Assembly: GCF_010686765.1 (NCBI RefSeq)
Contig: NZ_JAAGWF010000009.1
Location: 62,001-126,000 of the forward strand
From: Geodermatophilus sabuli
GTDB lineage: Bacteria > Actinomycetota > Actinomycetes > Mycobacteriales > Geodermatophilaceae
Direction of reading: 5' to 3'
Length of the DNA stretch: 64,000 nucleotides
Part shown: positions 54,685-64,000 of the stretch, in pieces
Layout of the letters: each line of letters opens with the position of its first letter
Position numbering within the stretch: position 1 is the stretch's first letter
Program-made: the position numbers and the translations under genes
The notes under the pieces: generated by a model
Told to the model about the DNA's origin: nothing
Seen by the model: the letters and a program-made list of their open reading frames with translations, nothing else
The model's database searches: none

Positions 54685-56270
54685 GCCGCACCCGCCGTCG
54701 TCCGGGCGCCGGTCATGTAGCCCCCCAGTTCCTCGGGCGTGACCCGGGACGGGTCGACGGTCGCGACGAGGGCGCCGCGCAGCATGACGTGCAGGGTGTC
54801 GGACAGGCCGATCAGCTCGTCGAGGTCGGCGGAGACCAGCACGATCCCCAGCCCCTCGGCGCGGGCGTCCTTGAGCAGTTCCCAGATGACGGCCTGGGCG
54901 CCGACGTCGACACCGCGGGTGGGGTGCGCCGCGATCAGCAGCCGTGGGGAGGCGCTCATCTCACGGCCCACGATCAGCTTCTGCTGGTTGCCGCCGGACA
55001 GCGCCACGGCCAGCGTGTCCGGCCCCGGGGCGCGGACGTCGTACTCCCGCATGATCCGGCCGGTGTCGGCCCGGGCACCGCGGCGGTCGAGGAACCAGCC
55101 CTTCACCGCGGGCGGGCGGGTCTGGTGCCCGAGGATGCGGTTCTCCCAGAGCGGCGCGTCGAGCAGCATGCCCTGCCGGTGCCGGTCCTCGGGGATGTAG
55201 CCGACCCCGGCCTCGCGGCGGCGGCGGGTGGACCAGGCGGTGACGTCCTCCCCGCCCAGGGAGACCGTCCCGGCGACGAGCGGGCGCAGGCCCATGATCG
55301 CCTCCACCAGCTCGGCCTGGCCGTTGCCCTCGACGCCGGCGATGCCGACCACCTCGCCCTCGCGGACGGTCAGGGTCACGTCGTCGACGAGGGCGCGCCC
55401 CCCGGCGTCGGCCACGGTCACCCCGGAGAGCTGCAGGACCGGGGCGTCCCGGACGGTGGAGGTGCGGGTCTCGGGGGTCGGCAGCTCGGCGCCGACCATC
55501 ATCTCGGCCAGCTCGCGCGAGGTCGTCGTCCGCGGGTCGGCGGTGCCGACGGTCGTGCCGCGCCGGATCACGGTGATCGAGTCGGCGACGCGACGGACCT
55601 CGTCGAGCTTGTGCGAGATGAACAGGACGGTGAGTCCCTCCCGCTTGAGCTCGGCGAGGTTCCCGAACAGCTCGTCGACCTCCTGCGGCACGAGGACGGC
55701 GGTGGGCTCGTCGAGGATCAGCGTCGTGGCCCCGCGGTAGAGCACCTTGGCGATCTCGACCCGCTGACGGTCGCCCACCCCGAGGTCCTCGACCAGCTCG
55801 TCGGGGTCCAGGTCGAGGGCGTACCGGTCGGAGATGTCCAGGATCCGGCGCCGGGCCTCGGCGCGGTCCAGCCGGCCACCCTTGGTCGGCTCGCTGCCGA
55901 GCACGACGTTCTCCAGGACGGTGAAGTTGTCGGCCAGCATGAAGTGCTGGTGGACCATCCCGATGCCCGCGTCGATCGCGTCGGCGGGACTGCGGAAGTG
56001 TACCTCGCGGCCGTGCAGCAGGACCTGGCCCTCGTCGGGCCGGTGCATCCCGTACAGCGTCTTCATCAGCGTCGACTTGCCCGCGCCGTTCTCGCCCACG
56101 ATCGCGTGCACCTCGCCGCGGCGGACCCGCAGCTCGATGTCCTTGTTGGCCACCACGCCGGGGAAGCGCTTGGTGATGCCGCGCAGCTCGACGGCGAGCG
56201 GCTCCGCTGCGCCGTCGTCCGCACCGCTGCCCGCCGGGACGCCGGCGGTGGCCCTGTCTCCTGGGGGCAT
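54681..56270 (-). CDS. Nucleoside ABC transporter ATP-binding protein (two-domain)
   Basis: A 529-residue double ABC ATPase of the sugar/nucleoside type. The first half is intact: Walker A GENGAGKSTLM, signature-like LGVGDRQRVEIA, Walker B LILDEPTAVL. The second half has the naturally degenerate P-loop GVEGNGQAEL and signature ALSGGNQQK. That is the normal pattern for partners of BMP-family binding proteins. ATG 56270 was preferred over the more upstream 56321, which would add an odd Pro/Arg lead. A hairpin separates it from bmpA. Confidence 0.93.
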   Translation of the reverse strand: MPPGDRATAGVPAGSGADDGAAEPLAVELRGITKRFPGVVANKDIELRVRRGEVHAIVGENGAGKSTLMKTLYGMHRPDEGQVLLHGREVHFRSPADAIDAGIGMVHQHFMLADNFTVLENVVLGSEPTKGGRLDRAEARRRILDISDRYALDLDPDELVEDLGVGDRQRVEIAKVLYRGATTLILDEPTAVLVPQEVDELFGNLAELKREGLTVLFISHKLDEVRRVADSITVIRRGTTVGTADPRTTTSRELAEMMVGAELPTPETRTSTVRDAPVLQLSGVTVADAGGRALVDDVTLTVREGEVVGIAGVEGNGQAELVEAIMGLRPLVAGTVSLGGEDVTAWSTRRRREAGVGYIPEDRHRQGMLLDAPLWENRILGHQTRPPAVKGWFLDRRGARADTGRIMREYDVRAPGPDTLAVALSGGNQQKLIVGREMSASPRLLIAAHPTRGVDVGAQAVIWELLKDARAEGLGIVLVSADLDELIGLSDTLHVMLRGALVATVDPSRVTPEELGGYMTGARTTAGAA

Positions 56271-56424
56271 GGTGGGCCCTCTCCCTCGCTGCGCCCCCGC
56301 GGGTGTGCGGGGCGCGTCCACTCTGCTGCATCGGCGGTGCGGGATCGACCGCTGCCGCCCTCCCCGGCCCGCCGCATGATCGCGGACGGGCCGGCACGGC
56401 GAGAGGCCGGGCCCCTCCGCCGAC

Positions 56425-56465
56425 GACAGCGGGCCCGGGGCGCGTGCGCTCCCGGACCCGCTGTC
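56425..56465 (-). terminator. Hairpin between bmpA and the transporter ATPase gene
   Basis: Arms GACAGCGGG and CCCGCTGTC extended by CCCGGG/CCCGG with one mismatch, loop of about 11 bases, 25 bases after the bmpA stop. It is placed to let excess binding-protein mRNA accumulate relative to the membrane components. The remaining gap (56271-56424) shows nothing else. Confidence 0.6.
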
Positions 56466-56489
56466 GGTCCTCCGCCGTTCAGGCCGGCG

Positions 56490-57563
56490 TCACGGGGTCG
56501 TGGGGACCTCGATGTCGCCGTCGATGATCTGCTGGCGGTACCCGTCGATCTCGCCCTGGATGTCGTCGATGAAGCCGCCCGTGGTGGCCAGGCCGACACC
56601 GTCGCTCTCCAGGTCGTAGAGCAGGTCGGTGCCGCCCTCGACGTTCCCGTCGACGAACGACCCGACGAAGGCCGTGACGGCGTTGTCGACCCGCTTGAGC
56701 ATCGACGTCATGATCACCGCCTGCAGGGCCGGGTCGTCGACCGTCTGGTACTGGTCGGAGTCGACGCCGATCGCCCGCGCGCCGGCGGCGGCCGCGGCCT
56801 GGAAGACGCCGGTGCCGGAGCCGCCGGCGACCTGGAACACGATGTCCGCGCCGCCCGAGTACATGCCCTGCGCGAGGATCTGCGCGCGCGCCGGGTCGTT
56901 GAAGCCCGAGAAGTCGCCGGCCGGCGAGATGTACTGGACGTCGACGGCGATGTTCGGGTTCACCGTGGTGGCCCCCGCCTCGTAGCCCGCCTGGAACGTC
57001 TGGATCAGCGGCACGTCCACGCCGCCGACGAAGCCGATCCGGCCGGTCTCGCTCTTCAGCGCGGCGGCCACGCCCGCGAGGAAGGAGCCCTGCTCCGCCG
57101 CGAAGATCAGCCCGGTGACGTTGTCACCCTTGCTGGTCCCGTCGGGGAGCTCGAAGGAGCCGTCGACCTGGGCGAAGGTCGTGTCCGGGAAGTCGGCGGC
57201 GACGTCGGCGATGATCTCGTCGTAGGCGAAGCCCACGGCGATGACCGGGTTGTAGCCCTGCTCCGCGAGCTGGGCGAGCAGTTCGGCACGGTCGGAGCCG
57301 TCCTCGTTCGGGGTGACCTCGCGGTACTCCCCGCCGAACTCGGCGATGGCCGCCTCGGCGCCGGCGAAGGCGGAGTCGTTGAACGACCGGTCGCCGCGGC
57401 CGATGGCGTCGTAGGCCAGGCCGATCTTCAGCTCCTCGGCCGCGGCGCCCCCGCCGCCGCCACCACCGGAACCGCTCTCCGGCTCGTCGCTGGCGCAGGC
57501 CGCCAGGGCCATGCTGCCGGCCAGCAGCAACGCCGCGGCCTTCATCCTCCGCGCTCGGCGCAC
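56490..57563 (-). CDS. bmpA: BMP-family nucleoside-binding lipoprotein
   Basis: A 357-residue lipoprotein: lipobox ALAAC (Cys about 23), a Ser/Gly-rich linker, then a BMP/PnrA-type binding fold with IGLAYDAIGRGDRSFNDSAFAG, GFAYDEIIADVAADFPDTTFA and VGGVDVPLIQTFQAGYEAGA as recognisable segments (each quoted in part). Such proteins hand purine or pyrimidine nucleosides to the ABC permeases. GTG 57563 was chosen over ATG 57545 because AGAGGAG lies seven bases upstream of it. The catabolic genes cdd and deoA end the same gene string. A long structured leader precedes it. Confidence 0.93.
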   Translation of the reverse strand: MRRARRMKAAALLLAGSMALAACASDEPESGSGGGGGGGAAAEELKIGLAYDAIGRGDRSFNDSAFAGAEAAIAEFGGEYREVTPNEDGSDRAELLAQLAEQGYNPVIAVGFAYDEIIADVAADFPDTTFAQVDGSFELPDGTSKGDNVTGLIFAAEQGSFLAGVAAALKSETGRIGFVGGVDVPLIQTFQAGYEAGATTVNPNIAVDVQYISPAGDFSGFNDPARAQILAQGMYSGGADIVFQVAGGSGTGVFQAAAAAGARAIGVDSDQYQTVDDPALQAVIMTSMLKRVDNAVTAFVGSFVDGNVEGGTDLLYDLESDGVGLATTGGFIDDIQGEIDGYRQQIIDGDIEVPTTP

Positions 57564-57593
57564 GACGGTCTCCTCTCTGGGGGGACGGGCCGG

Positions 57594-57680
57594 CGCGCGT
57601 TCCGCGGTGGCCCCTCCCGTGGGGTCGGCAGCCGCGCGCTGCCGGCCGGGCCGGGGTGGCCGGCCCGCGCGGAACGCGCG
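57594..57680 (-). promoter_or_regulatory. Multi-branched leader structure upstream of bmpA
   Basis: A perfect 13-bp outer stem (CGCGCGTTCCGCG at 57594-57606 with its complement at 57668-57680) encloses three hairpins: CCCC/GGGG (57611-57624), CGGCAGC/GCTGCCG (57626-57644) and GGGCCGG/CCGGCCC (57648-57666). It would be transcribed from about 57682 and end about 30 bases before the start. A riboswitch or other leader control is possible; no known class is recognised. Confidence 0.45.
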
Positions 57681-57688
57681 ACCTGGGC

Positions 57689-57694
57689 ACGCTA
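57689..57694 (-). promoter_or_regulatory. Candidate -10 box of the bmpA operon
   Basis: TAGCGT on the minus strand, predicting a leader of about 120 bases that begins at the outer stem of the branched structure. Confidence 0.4.
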
Positions 57695-57817
57695 ACCGCG
57701 TGCGGCGGCCGCGCCGCCACCCCGGAGGGAGACCGAGACGCGATCGTTGCGAAGGCGCGGGACCTCAGTGGCCTGGGCCACCACCAGCGCGAGGAGGAGC
57801 GGCGCACCGGTCGGGGC

Positions 57818-57823
57818 TAGCGT
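57818..57823 (+). promoter_or_regulatory. Candidate leaderless -10 box of dacB
   Basis: TAGCGT, seven bases (CTGTCGG) before GTG 57831. Confidence 0.5.
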
Positions 57824-57830
57824 CTGTCGG

Positions 57831-59180
57831 GTGCGAGGACGGTCGGTGGCAGCGCGGCTGGCGGCCGCCGTCCTCACCGCGGGCCTCCTGCTCACGGGCG
57901 GTGCCGGCGCCGCGCTGGCCGAGGCCCGTCCGACCGTCGACCCCGCCGCGCCCACTCCCACGGCCCCTGATCCCGGCGGACCGCCGCAGGGCACCGGCCC
58001 CGGCGGGGTGACCGTCGGCGGAGCCGCACTCGACACCCGCGGCACCGTCGTCACCGACGGGGCACCGGCGCTGCCCGACGGGATCACCGCGGCCGGCTGG
58101 CTGGTGGCCGACGCCGGCAGCGGGGCGGTGCTGGCCGCCCGCGACCCGCACGGCCGCCTGTACCCGGCCAGCACGTTGAAGACCCTGACGGTGCTGACCC
58201 TGTTCCCGCGCCTGGACCCGACAATCGTCGTCGAGGGCACCGTGGAGGACGAGCAGGTCGAGGGCAGCCGCGTCGGGCTGGTCGCCGGCGGGCGCTACCC
58301 GGTGTCGCTGCTGTTCGAGGCCCTGGTGATGCAGTCGGGCAACGACGCGGCCAACGCGCTGGCCCGCGCCGCGGGCGGTCTGGAACCGACCCTGCAGGCC
58401 ATGAACGAGACCGCGGCGGCGATCGGCGCGTACGACACCGTGGCCGGGACGCCGTCCGGGCTGGACCTGGCCGGCCAGACCTCCTCCCCCTACGACCTGG
58501 CGCTGGTGTTCCGCCGGCTGGTCGACGACCCCCGCACCGCGGCGCTCCTGCGCACGCCCGTCGCGCAGATGCCGCCGATCGAGGGCCGCTCCCCCGGCTA
58601 CCAGATCCAGAACCAGAACCCGCTGCTGACCACGTACCCGGGCAACCTCGGCGGCAAGACGGGCTTCACCGACGCCGCCCGGCACACCTTCGTCACCGCC
58701 GCGGAGCGGGACGGGCGCCGGCTCGTGGTGAGCGTGATGGGCACCGAGAACGTGCCGCTGCGGGCCGCCGACCAGGCCGCGCTGCTGCTGGACTGGGGGT
58801 TCGCCGTCCCCGCCGCAGCGCGCGGTGTGGGCGTGCTGGTCGACTCCGCCGCCGACGTCCCGCCCGCACCGTCGCCGACCGCACGGCGGCCGGCGCGGAC
58901 GACGGCGCCGGCTCCGGCCGACACCGGCGTCGGAGCCACCGCCGCGGGCCCCGGCGGGTCCCTGCCGCTCGCGCTGGCGCTGTGCGGCGGCGCGGTGGCC
59001 ATCGTCGTCGCCACCGCGGTCGGCCGGCGGCGGGCGGTGCACCGCGTCGCGCCCACCCGCCCCCGGGGCGCGGAAGACCGGGTCAGCCGTCGGCCGGGGG
59101 GACCACCGGCGCCAGGCGCGCCGGGACCTCGGGAGACGCCGCCTGGACCCGGGCCAGGGTCGCCGTCCACGCCGCGGTGA
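57831..59180 (+). CDS. dacB: D-alanyl-D-alanine carboxypeptidase (S11 family)
   Basis: A 449-residue penicillin-binding protein that trims the terminal D-Ala of peptidoglycan stem peptides. It has a signal peptide (residues about 1-28), a Pro/Thr-rich linker, then the active-site triad ASTLK (SxxK, about residue 115), SGN (about 170) and KTG (about 280). It ends with a Pro/Ala spacer, a hydrophobic helix (LPLALALCGGAVAIVVATAVG) and a basic/proline-rich cytoplasmic tail. The last 98 bases run antisense over the 3' end of the YihY gene, so the tail sequence may be constrained by that gene. Confidence 0.92.
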   Translation: MRGRSVAARLAAAVLTAGLLLTGGAGAALAEARPTVDPAAPTPTAPDPGGPPQGTGPGGVTVGGAALDTRGTVVTDGAPALPDGITAAGWLVADAGSGAVLAARDPHGRLYPASTLKTLTVLTLFPRLDPTIVVEGTVEDEQVEGSRVGLVAGGRYPVSLLFEALVMQSGNDAANALARAAGGLEPTLQAMNETAAAIGAYDTVAGTPSGLDLAGQTSSPYDLALVFRRLVDDPRTAALLRTPVAQMPPIEGRSPGYQIQNQNPLLTTYPGNLGGKTGFTDAARHTFVTAAERDGRRLVVSVMGTENVPLRAADQAALLLDWGFAVPAAARGVGVLVDSAADVPPAPSPTARRPARTTAPAPADTGVGATAAGPGGSLPLALALCGGAVAIVVATAVGRRRAVHRVAPTRPRGAEDRVSRRPGGPPAPGAPGPRETPPGPGPGSPSTPR

Positions 59181-60084
59181 AGAAGGCGAACCGGCAGACG
59201 ATGTTGAGCCACACCAGGATGCCGACCGCGCCACCGAAGGCCGACGCGGTGACGCTGCCGGAGATCAGCGAGAGGTAGAGGCTGCCGAGCAGCTTCATCC
59301 CCTCGAACCCGAGCGCCCCGAACAGCGCGCCGGGGAGCAGTCGGCGCACCGGGTGCGAGGTCGCGGGCACCACCTTGAGCAGCCACAGGAAGACGACGAC
59401 GTCGGTGGCGACCGCCAGGGCCAGGCCGATCACGGCGGTCAGCAGGAACAGGCCGGGGGCGCCGTCGAGACCGAGCAGGTCGAGCGTCCAGGACGTGGCC
59501 TGGGTGACCCCGCCGGTCAGTCCCAGGCTGACCAGCCCGGCGGCGCCGAGCGCGACGAGGGCGAGCAGGTCCTGCAGGTTGTCCCGGAGGAACTCGGGTT
59601 CGTCGGCCCGGCCCTTCCAGATCCGCTCCATGCCGACCCGGAGCTTGTCCATGGCCCGCAGCCCGGCGTAGACGAAGCCGACCAGGCCGATCACGCCCAC
59701 CACACCGGCCGAGCCCACCGCCCCACGCAGCTCACCCACGATCTGCCGTCCGGTGGACCCGGGGAACGCGTCCCGGATCGCGGCGTAGAGCTCGTCCTGC
59801 AGCAGCGCGTTGCCGGCCAGCACCAGGCCGATGACCGAGGCGACGAGCAGCAGCACCGGGACGAGTCCCAGGAAGACGAAGTAGGTGACACCGGCCGCCA
59901 TGAGGTCGCCCTGCGTCCGCTGGTAGCGGCCGCCGGCGCGGGCCAGGTGGTCGAACCACGGACGGCGCCGGCGCTGCCCGGCGACCAGCGCCTCCCACCG
60001 CTCACCGAGAGCCGTGACCCGGGACCAGCGCCCCGGGGGCGGAGCCGCGGGCGGCACGGGCCGCTCGGTCCTGGTGGCGCTCAC
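59083..60084 (-). CDS. YihY/BrkB family inner membrane protein
   Basis: A 333-residue membrane protein with about six hydrophobic segments (YFVFLGLVPVLLLVASVIGLVLAG region, VGVIGLVGFVYAGLRAM, LFLLTAVIGLALAVATDVVVFL) and the YihY landmark RWEALV...MAAGVTYFVFLGLVP, quoted here in parts. Function of the family is poorly defined; older names such as ribonuclease BN are not supported. GTG 60084 has a weak CAGACT box seven bases upstream. Its 3' end overlaps dacB antisense. Confidence 0.88.
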   Translation of the reverse strand: MSATRTERPVPPAAPPPGRWSRVTALGERWEALVAGQRRRRPWFDHLARAGGRYQRTQGDLMAAGVTYFVFLGLVPVLLLVASVIGLVLAGNALLQDELYAAIRDAFPGSTGRQIVGELRGAVGSAGVVGVIGLVGFVYAGLRAMDKLRVGMERIWKGRADEPEFLRDNLQDLLALVALGAAGLVSLGLTGGVTQATSWTLDLLGLDGAPGLFLLTAVIGLALAVATDVVVFLWLLKVVPATSHPVRRLLPGALFGALGFEGMKLLGSLYLSLISGSVTASAFGGAVGILVWLNIVCRFAFFTAAWTATLARVQAASPEVPARLAPVVPPADG

Positions 60085-60145
60085 CCGGCCGAGTCTGCGG
60101 GCAGACCGCGCCCGGCGCGCCCCGGCGGCTCCGTCCCGGGCGTTC

Positions 60146-60262
60146 GAGGGGTGTGGCCCTCCTGCAGGGTCCCGCTCCGAGCTCGCGAGCGGCAGGGGGC
60201 AGGTGGCCCCGTCCAGGGCACCGCCCCGAGCCTGCGAGGGGTGGGGAGGACGGGGCCCTTCG
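60146..60262 (-). repeat. GC-rich hairpin repeat, locus 3 (two tandem copies)
   Basis: In minus orientation GGGCCCCGTCC (60248-60258) pairs with GGACGGGGCC (60205-60214) around CTCGCAGGCTCGGGGCGG. It begins four bases after the stop of the RNA ligase-like gene. A second copy behind it (about 60151-60208) has a different stem, GGCC..CCTGC with GCAGG.GGCC, and the same core GAGCTCGCGAGC. Confidence 0.6.
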
Positions 60263-61914
<1,652 letters not shown>

Positions 61915-63027
61915 TCACCGGGCGATGGTGACCGAGCGCACCTCGTCGAGCGCGGCGAGGAAGGCGTCGTCCTCCTCGGGGGTGCCGACGGTCACCCGGA
62001 TGCCCTCGCCGGCGAAGGGCCGGGTGATCACCGCACGCTGCTCGAGCGCCGCGGCCAGGCCGGCGGCCTCCTCCCCCACGGCCAGCCAGACGAAGTTCGC
62101 CTGGCTGTCGGAGACGTCCAGGCCGCGCTCGCGCAGCGCGCTGGTGAGCCGGTCGCGCTCGGCGGTGACCGCCGCGCAGCGCCGGCGCACCTCGTCCTCG
62201 CTGGCCAGGGCCGCCACGGCCGCGGCCTGGGCGAGGCTCGAGACGCTGAAGGGCACGTGCGTCTTGCGGACCGCGTCGGCGACCGCAGGGTCCTCGGCGA
62301 CCAGGTAGCCGACCCGGAGACCCGCCAGCCCCCACGCCTTGGAGAAGGTCCGCAGCACGGCCACGTTGGGGCGCCCGCGCATCAGCTCGATCCCGTCGGG
62401 GACGTCGGCATCGGTGACGAACTCCCGGTAGGCCTCGTCCAGGACGACGAGCGTGTCGGCGGGCACGGTGTCGAGGAACCGCTCCAGCTCCGCCCTCCGG
62501 ACCGCCGTCCCCGTGGGGTTGTTCGGGTTGCAGACGAAGACCACGCGGGTCGTGTCGTCCACCGCCGCGGCCAGCGCCTCGAGGTCGTGGGTGTCGGCGG
62601 GGCCGCCGGGGCGCCCGGGCGCCAGCGGCACCTGGACGGCCCGCGCGCCCGCGACGCGGGCCAGCAGCGGGTACATCTCGAACGATCGCCAGGCGAAGGC
62701 GATGCTCGTACCCGGGTCGTTGAACGACTGGGCCAGCTGCTGGCAGAGCATGACCGCGCCGCAGCCGGTCACGACCTGGGCGGGGTCGACGCCGTAGCGC
62801 TGCGCCAGTGCCGAGGTGAGGACGACGGCCCCGTTGTCGGGGTAGCGGTTGGCCTCCGCGGCAGCGGCGGCCAGGGCCTCGACGACGGCCGGCAGCGGCG
62901 GGAACGCGACCTCGTTGCTGGCCAGCTTGACCGCCCGGGCCACGCCGATCTCCCGGGCGAGGTCGGCGGGGTTGCGCCCCGGCCTGTAGGCGGGGAGTTC
63001 CTGCACCGCCGGTCGTGCGCTGACCAC
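61915..63027 (-). CDS. HisC-family PLP aminotransferase (histidinol-phosphate or aromatic)
   Basis: A 370-residue class I/II aminotransferase. Features are the N-terminal YRPGRN, KLASNEVAFPP, the CNPNNPTGT segment, DEAYREF with the cofactor-binding Asp/Tyr, and the Schiff-base lysine in TFSKAWGLAGLRVGY (about residue 230). YxPG at the start is shared by histidinol-phosphate and phenylalanine (Pat-type) enzymes; with no other histidine gene nearby an aromatic role is as likely. AGGAGG lies seven bases before GTG 63027. Confidence 0.88.
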   Translation of the reverse strand: MVSARPAVQELPAYRPGRNPADLAREIGVARAVKLASNEVAFPPLPAVVEALAAAAAEANRYPDNGAVVLTSALAQRYGVDPAQVVTGCGAVMLCQQLAQSFNDPGTSIAFAWRSFEMYPLLARVAGARAVQVPLAPGRPGGPADTHDLEALAAAVDDTTRVVFVCNPNNPTGTAVRRAELERFLDTVPADTLVVLDEAYREFVTDADVPDGIELMRGRPNVAVLRTFSKAWGLAGLRVGYLVAEDPAVADAVRKTHVPFSVSSLAQAAAVAALASEDEVRRRCAAVTAERDRLTSALRERGLDVSDSQANFVWLAVGEEAAGLAAALEQRAVITRPFAGEGIRVTVGTPEEDDAFLAALDEVRSVTIAR

Positions 63028-63068
63028 TGCTCTGCCTCCTGACCGCGCGCCCCGGCGCCGCCGGTCCC

Positions 63069-63074
63069 TAGGGT
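63069..63074 (+). promoter_or_regulatory. Candidate leaderless -10 box of galE
   Basis: TAGGGT, six bases (GGACGC) before ATG 63081. Confidence 0.5.
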
Positions 63075-63080
63075 GGACGC

Positions 63081-64000
63081 ATGCGCGTACTCGTCGCCGG
63101 TGGAGCCGGCTACATCGGCAGCGTAGTCACGGCGGCCCTGCTGGCGGACGGCCACGAGGTGACCGTCCTCGACGACCTCTCCACCGGCCACGCGGACGCC
63201 GTCCCGTCGGGGGCGACGTTCGTGCAGGCGTCCCTGCACGACTCGGCGCCGGTGCTGGCCGACGTCCGGCCGGAGGCGGTGCTGCACTTCGCGGCCAAGA
63301 GCCTGGTCGGCGAGTCGCAGGTCAAGCCCGAGATCTACTGGGACACCAACGTCGCCGGGTCGCTGGCGTTGCTGGAGGCCATGCGCGCGGCCGGCTGCCG
63401 CCGCATCGTCTTCTCCTCCACGGCCGCCACGTACGGCGAGCCCGCGCAGGTGCCCATCCGCGAGGACGCGCCGACCCGCCCCACCAACACCTACGGCGCC
63501 AGCAAGCTCGCCGTGGACGCGATGCTCACGTCCTACGCCACGGCGTACGACTTCGCCGCGGTCAGCCTCCGCTACTTCAACGTGGCCGGCGCCGCCCACG
63601 GGCTGGGTGAGCGGCACACCACCGAGACGCACCTCATCCCGATCGCGCTGCAGGTGGCGGCCGGGACCCGCGAGGCGATCACGGTCTACGGCGAGGACTA
63701 CCCGACGCCGGACGGCACCTGCATCCGCGACTACATCCACGTCTCCGACCTCGCCGACGCGCACCTGCTGGCACTGACCGCCCCCGCGCCGGGCGAGCAC
63801 CGCGTCTACAACCTGGGCAACGGCACCGGCTTCTCCGTGCAGGAGGTCGTGGACGCCGTCCGCGAGGTCACCGGTCATTCGGTGCCGGTCGTCGTCGGCC
63901 AGCGGCGGGCCGGCGACCCGGCTCAACTGGTCGCCTCCAGCGAGCGGATCCGCAGCGACCTCGGGTGGGAGCCGCGGCACACCGACCTCGCCGGCATCGT
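63081..64000 (+). CDS. galE: UDP-glucose 4-epimerase (3' end cut off by window)
   Basis: At least 306 residues of an extended short-chain dehydrogenase; the frame is open at the window end. It has the NAD motif [30 protein letters not shown], the SSTAATYG serine strand, the catalytic YGASK and the GalE-type RYFNVAGA and [14 protein letters not shown] segments. It interconverts UDP-glucose and UDP-galactose for cell envelope sugars. It diverges from the aminotransferase gene and appears to be leaderless. Confidence 0.93.
   Translation, partial: MRVLVAGGAGYIGSVVTAALLADGHEVTVLDDLSTGHADAVPSGATFVQASLHDSAPVLADVRPEAVLHFAAKSLVGESQVKPEIYWDTNVAGSLALLEAMRAAGCRRIVFSSTAATYGEPAQVPIREDAPTRPTNTYGASKLAVDAMLTSYATAYDFAAVSLRYFNVAGAAHGLGERHTTETHLIPIALQVAAGTREAITVYGEDYPTPDGTCIRDYIHVSDLADAHLLALTAPAPGEHRVYNLGNGTGFSVQEVVDAVREVTGHSVPVVVGQRRAGDPAQLVASSERIRSDLGWEPRHTDLAGI

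Noticed and set aside
60085..60145. Possible small gene in the gap before the YihY start
   Set aside because: No ribosome site or plausible start codon with coding-like composition; the rest of the gap is repeat sequence.

Overview
The window is very G+C rich (hand counts of ordinary coding blocks give 75-80%), uses many GTG starts, and has its genes packed with 1-4 base stop/start overlaps. Together with an acyl-CoA carboxylase epsilon subunit, the LpdA flavoprotein, a SARP/AfsR-type regulator pair and an actinobacterial order of housekeeping genes, this points to a high-GC actinomycete, most probably Geodermatophilaceae-like (genus inferred, not proven). No rRNA, tRNA, CRISPR, IS element or prophage gene was seen. 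There is no gene-free stretch over 300 bases; the largest gaps are 57564-57830, 10825-11066, 47249-47482 and 56271-56489, and each holds regulatory or repeat structure described below.

Layout. 1-644: the cut-off end of an acyltransferase-3 membrane protein. 767-6855: an acyl-CoA carboxylase block (birA, pccB/accD, epsilon subunit, maf, an FkbM methyltransferase, accA/biotin carboxylase). 6871-10824: two tandem secreted metzincin-type metalloprotease paralogues with different C-terminal ends. 11067-13563: lpdA, a gamma-glutamylcyclotransferase-like gene, a lipoprotein. 13573-18726: meaB, mutB and mutA, which with the carboxylase complete propionyl-CoA to succinyl-CoA. 18761-21593: an M20 amidohydrolase, a YbdK-type glutamate-cysteine ligase and a small secreted protein. 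21696-30694: two tandem giant regulators (SARP head, STAND-type ATPase, membrane helix, beta-propeller). 30808-44063: an M16 peptidase, then punA, an epimerase, pmmB, a HAD hydrolase, an orphan solute-binding protein, two secreted/lipoprotein genes of mosaic composition, a Gfo/Idh oxidoreductase, upp, deoC and two aldehyde dehydrogenase genes. 44119-48565: an unknown duplicated-domain protein, a DEAD-box helicase and adenosine deaminase. 48643-57563: an ABC-2 exporter pair and a nucleoside uptake/catabolism operon (bmpA, ATPase, two permeases, cdd, deoA). 57831-64000: dacB, a YihY/BrkB protein, a 2'-5' RNA ligase-like protein, trpS, a HisC-type aminotransferase and the start of galE.

How the genes fit together. 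The largest theme is nucleoside salvage: BmpA and its ABC transporter import nucleosides; Cdd and Add deaminate them; DeoA and PunA release bases and (deoxy)ribose-1-phosphate; a PmmB-type mutase probably isomerises the sugar phosphate; DeoC splits deoxyribose-5-phosphate and the adjacent aldehyde dehydrogenase can take the acetaldehyde; Upp recaptures uracil. The second theme is propionyl-CoA metabolism. From memory the backbone order matches the Mycobacterium tuberculosis region Rv3279c to Rv3336c, so the metalloproteases, mut genes, SARP pair, mosaic lipoproteins and FkbM gene look like lineage-specific insertions.

The non-coding layer is the most unusual part. At least thirteen genes have a TAnnnT-like -10 box only 6-8 bases before the start codon (leaderless pattern). 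An identical AGCGGCC-N8-GGCCGCT dyad lies in two divergent promoters. Three 9-base direct repeats at 11- and 21-base spacing lie upstream of ybdK. The bmpA leader can fold into a multi-branched structure. A hairpin repeat family with compensatory stem changes follows the stop codons of three genes.
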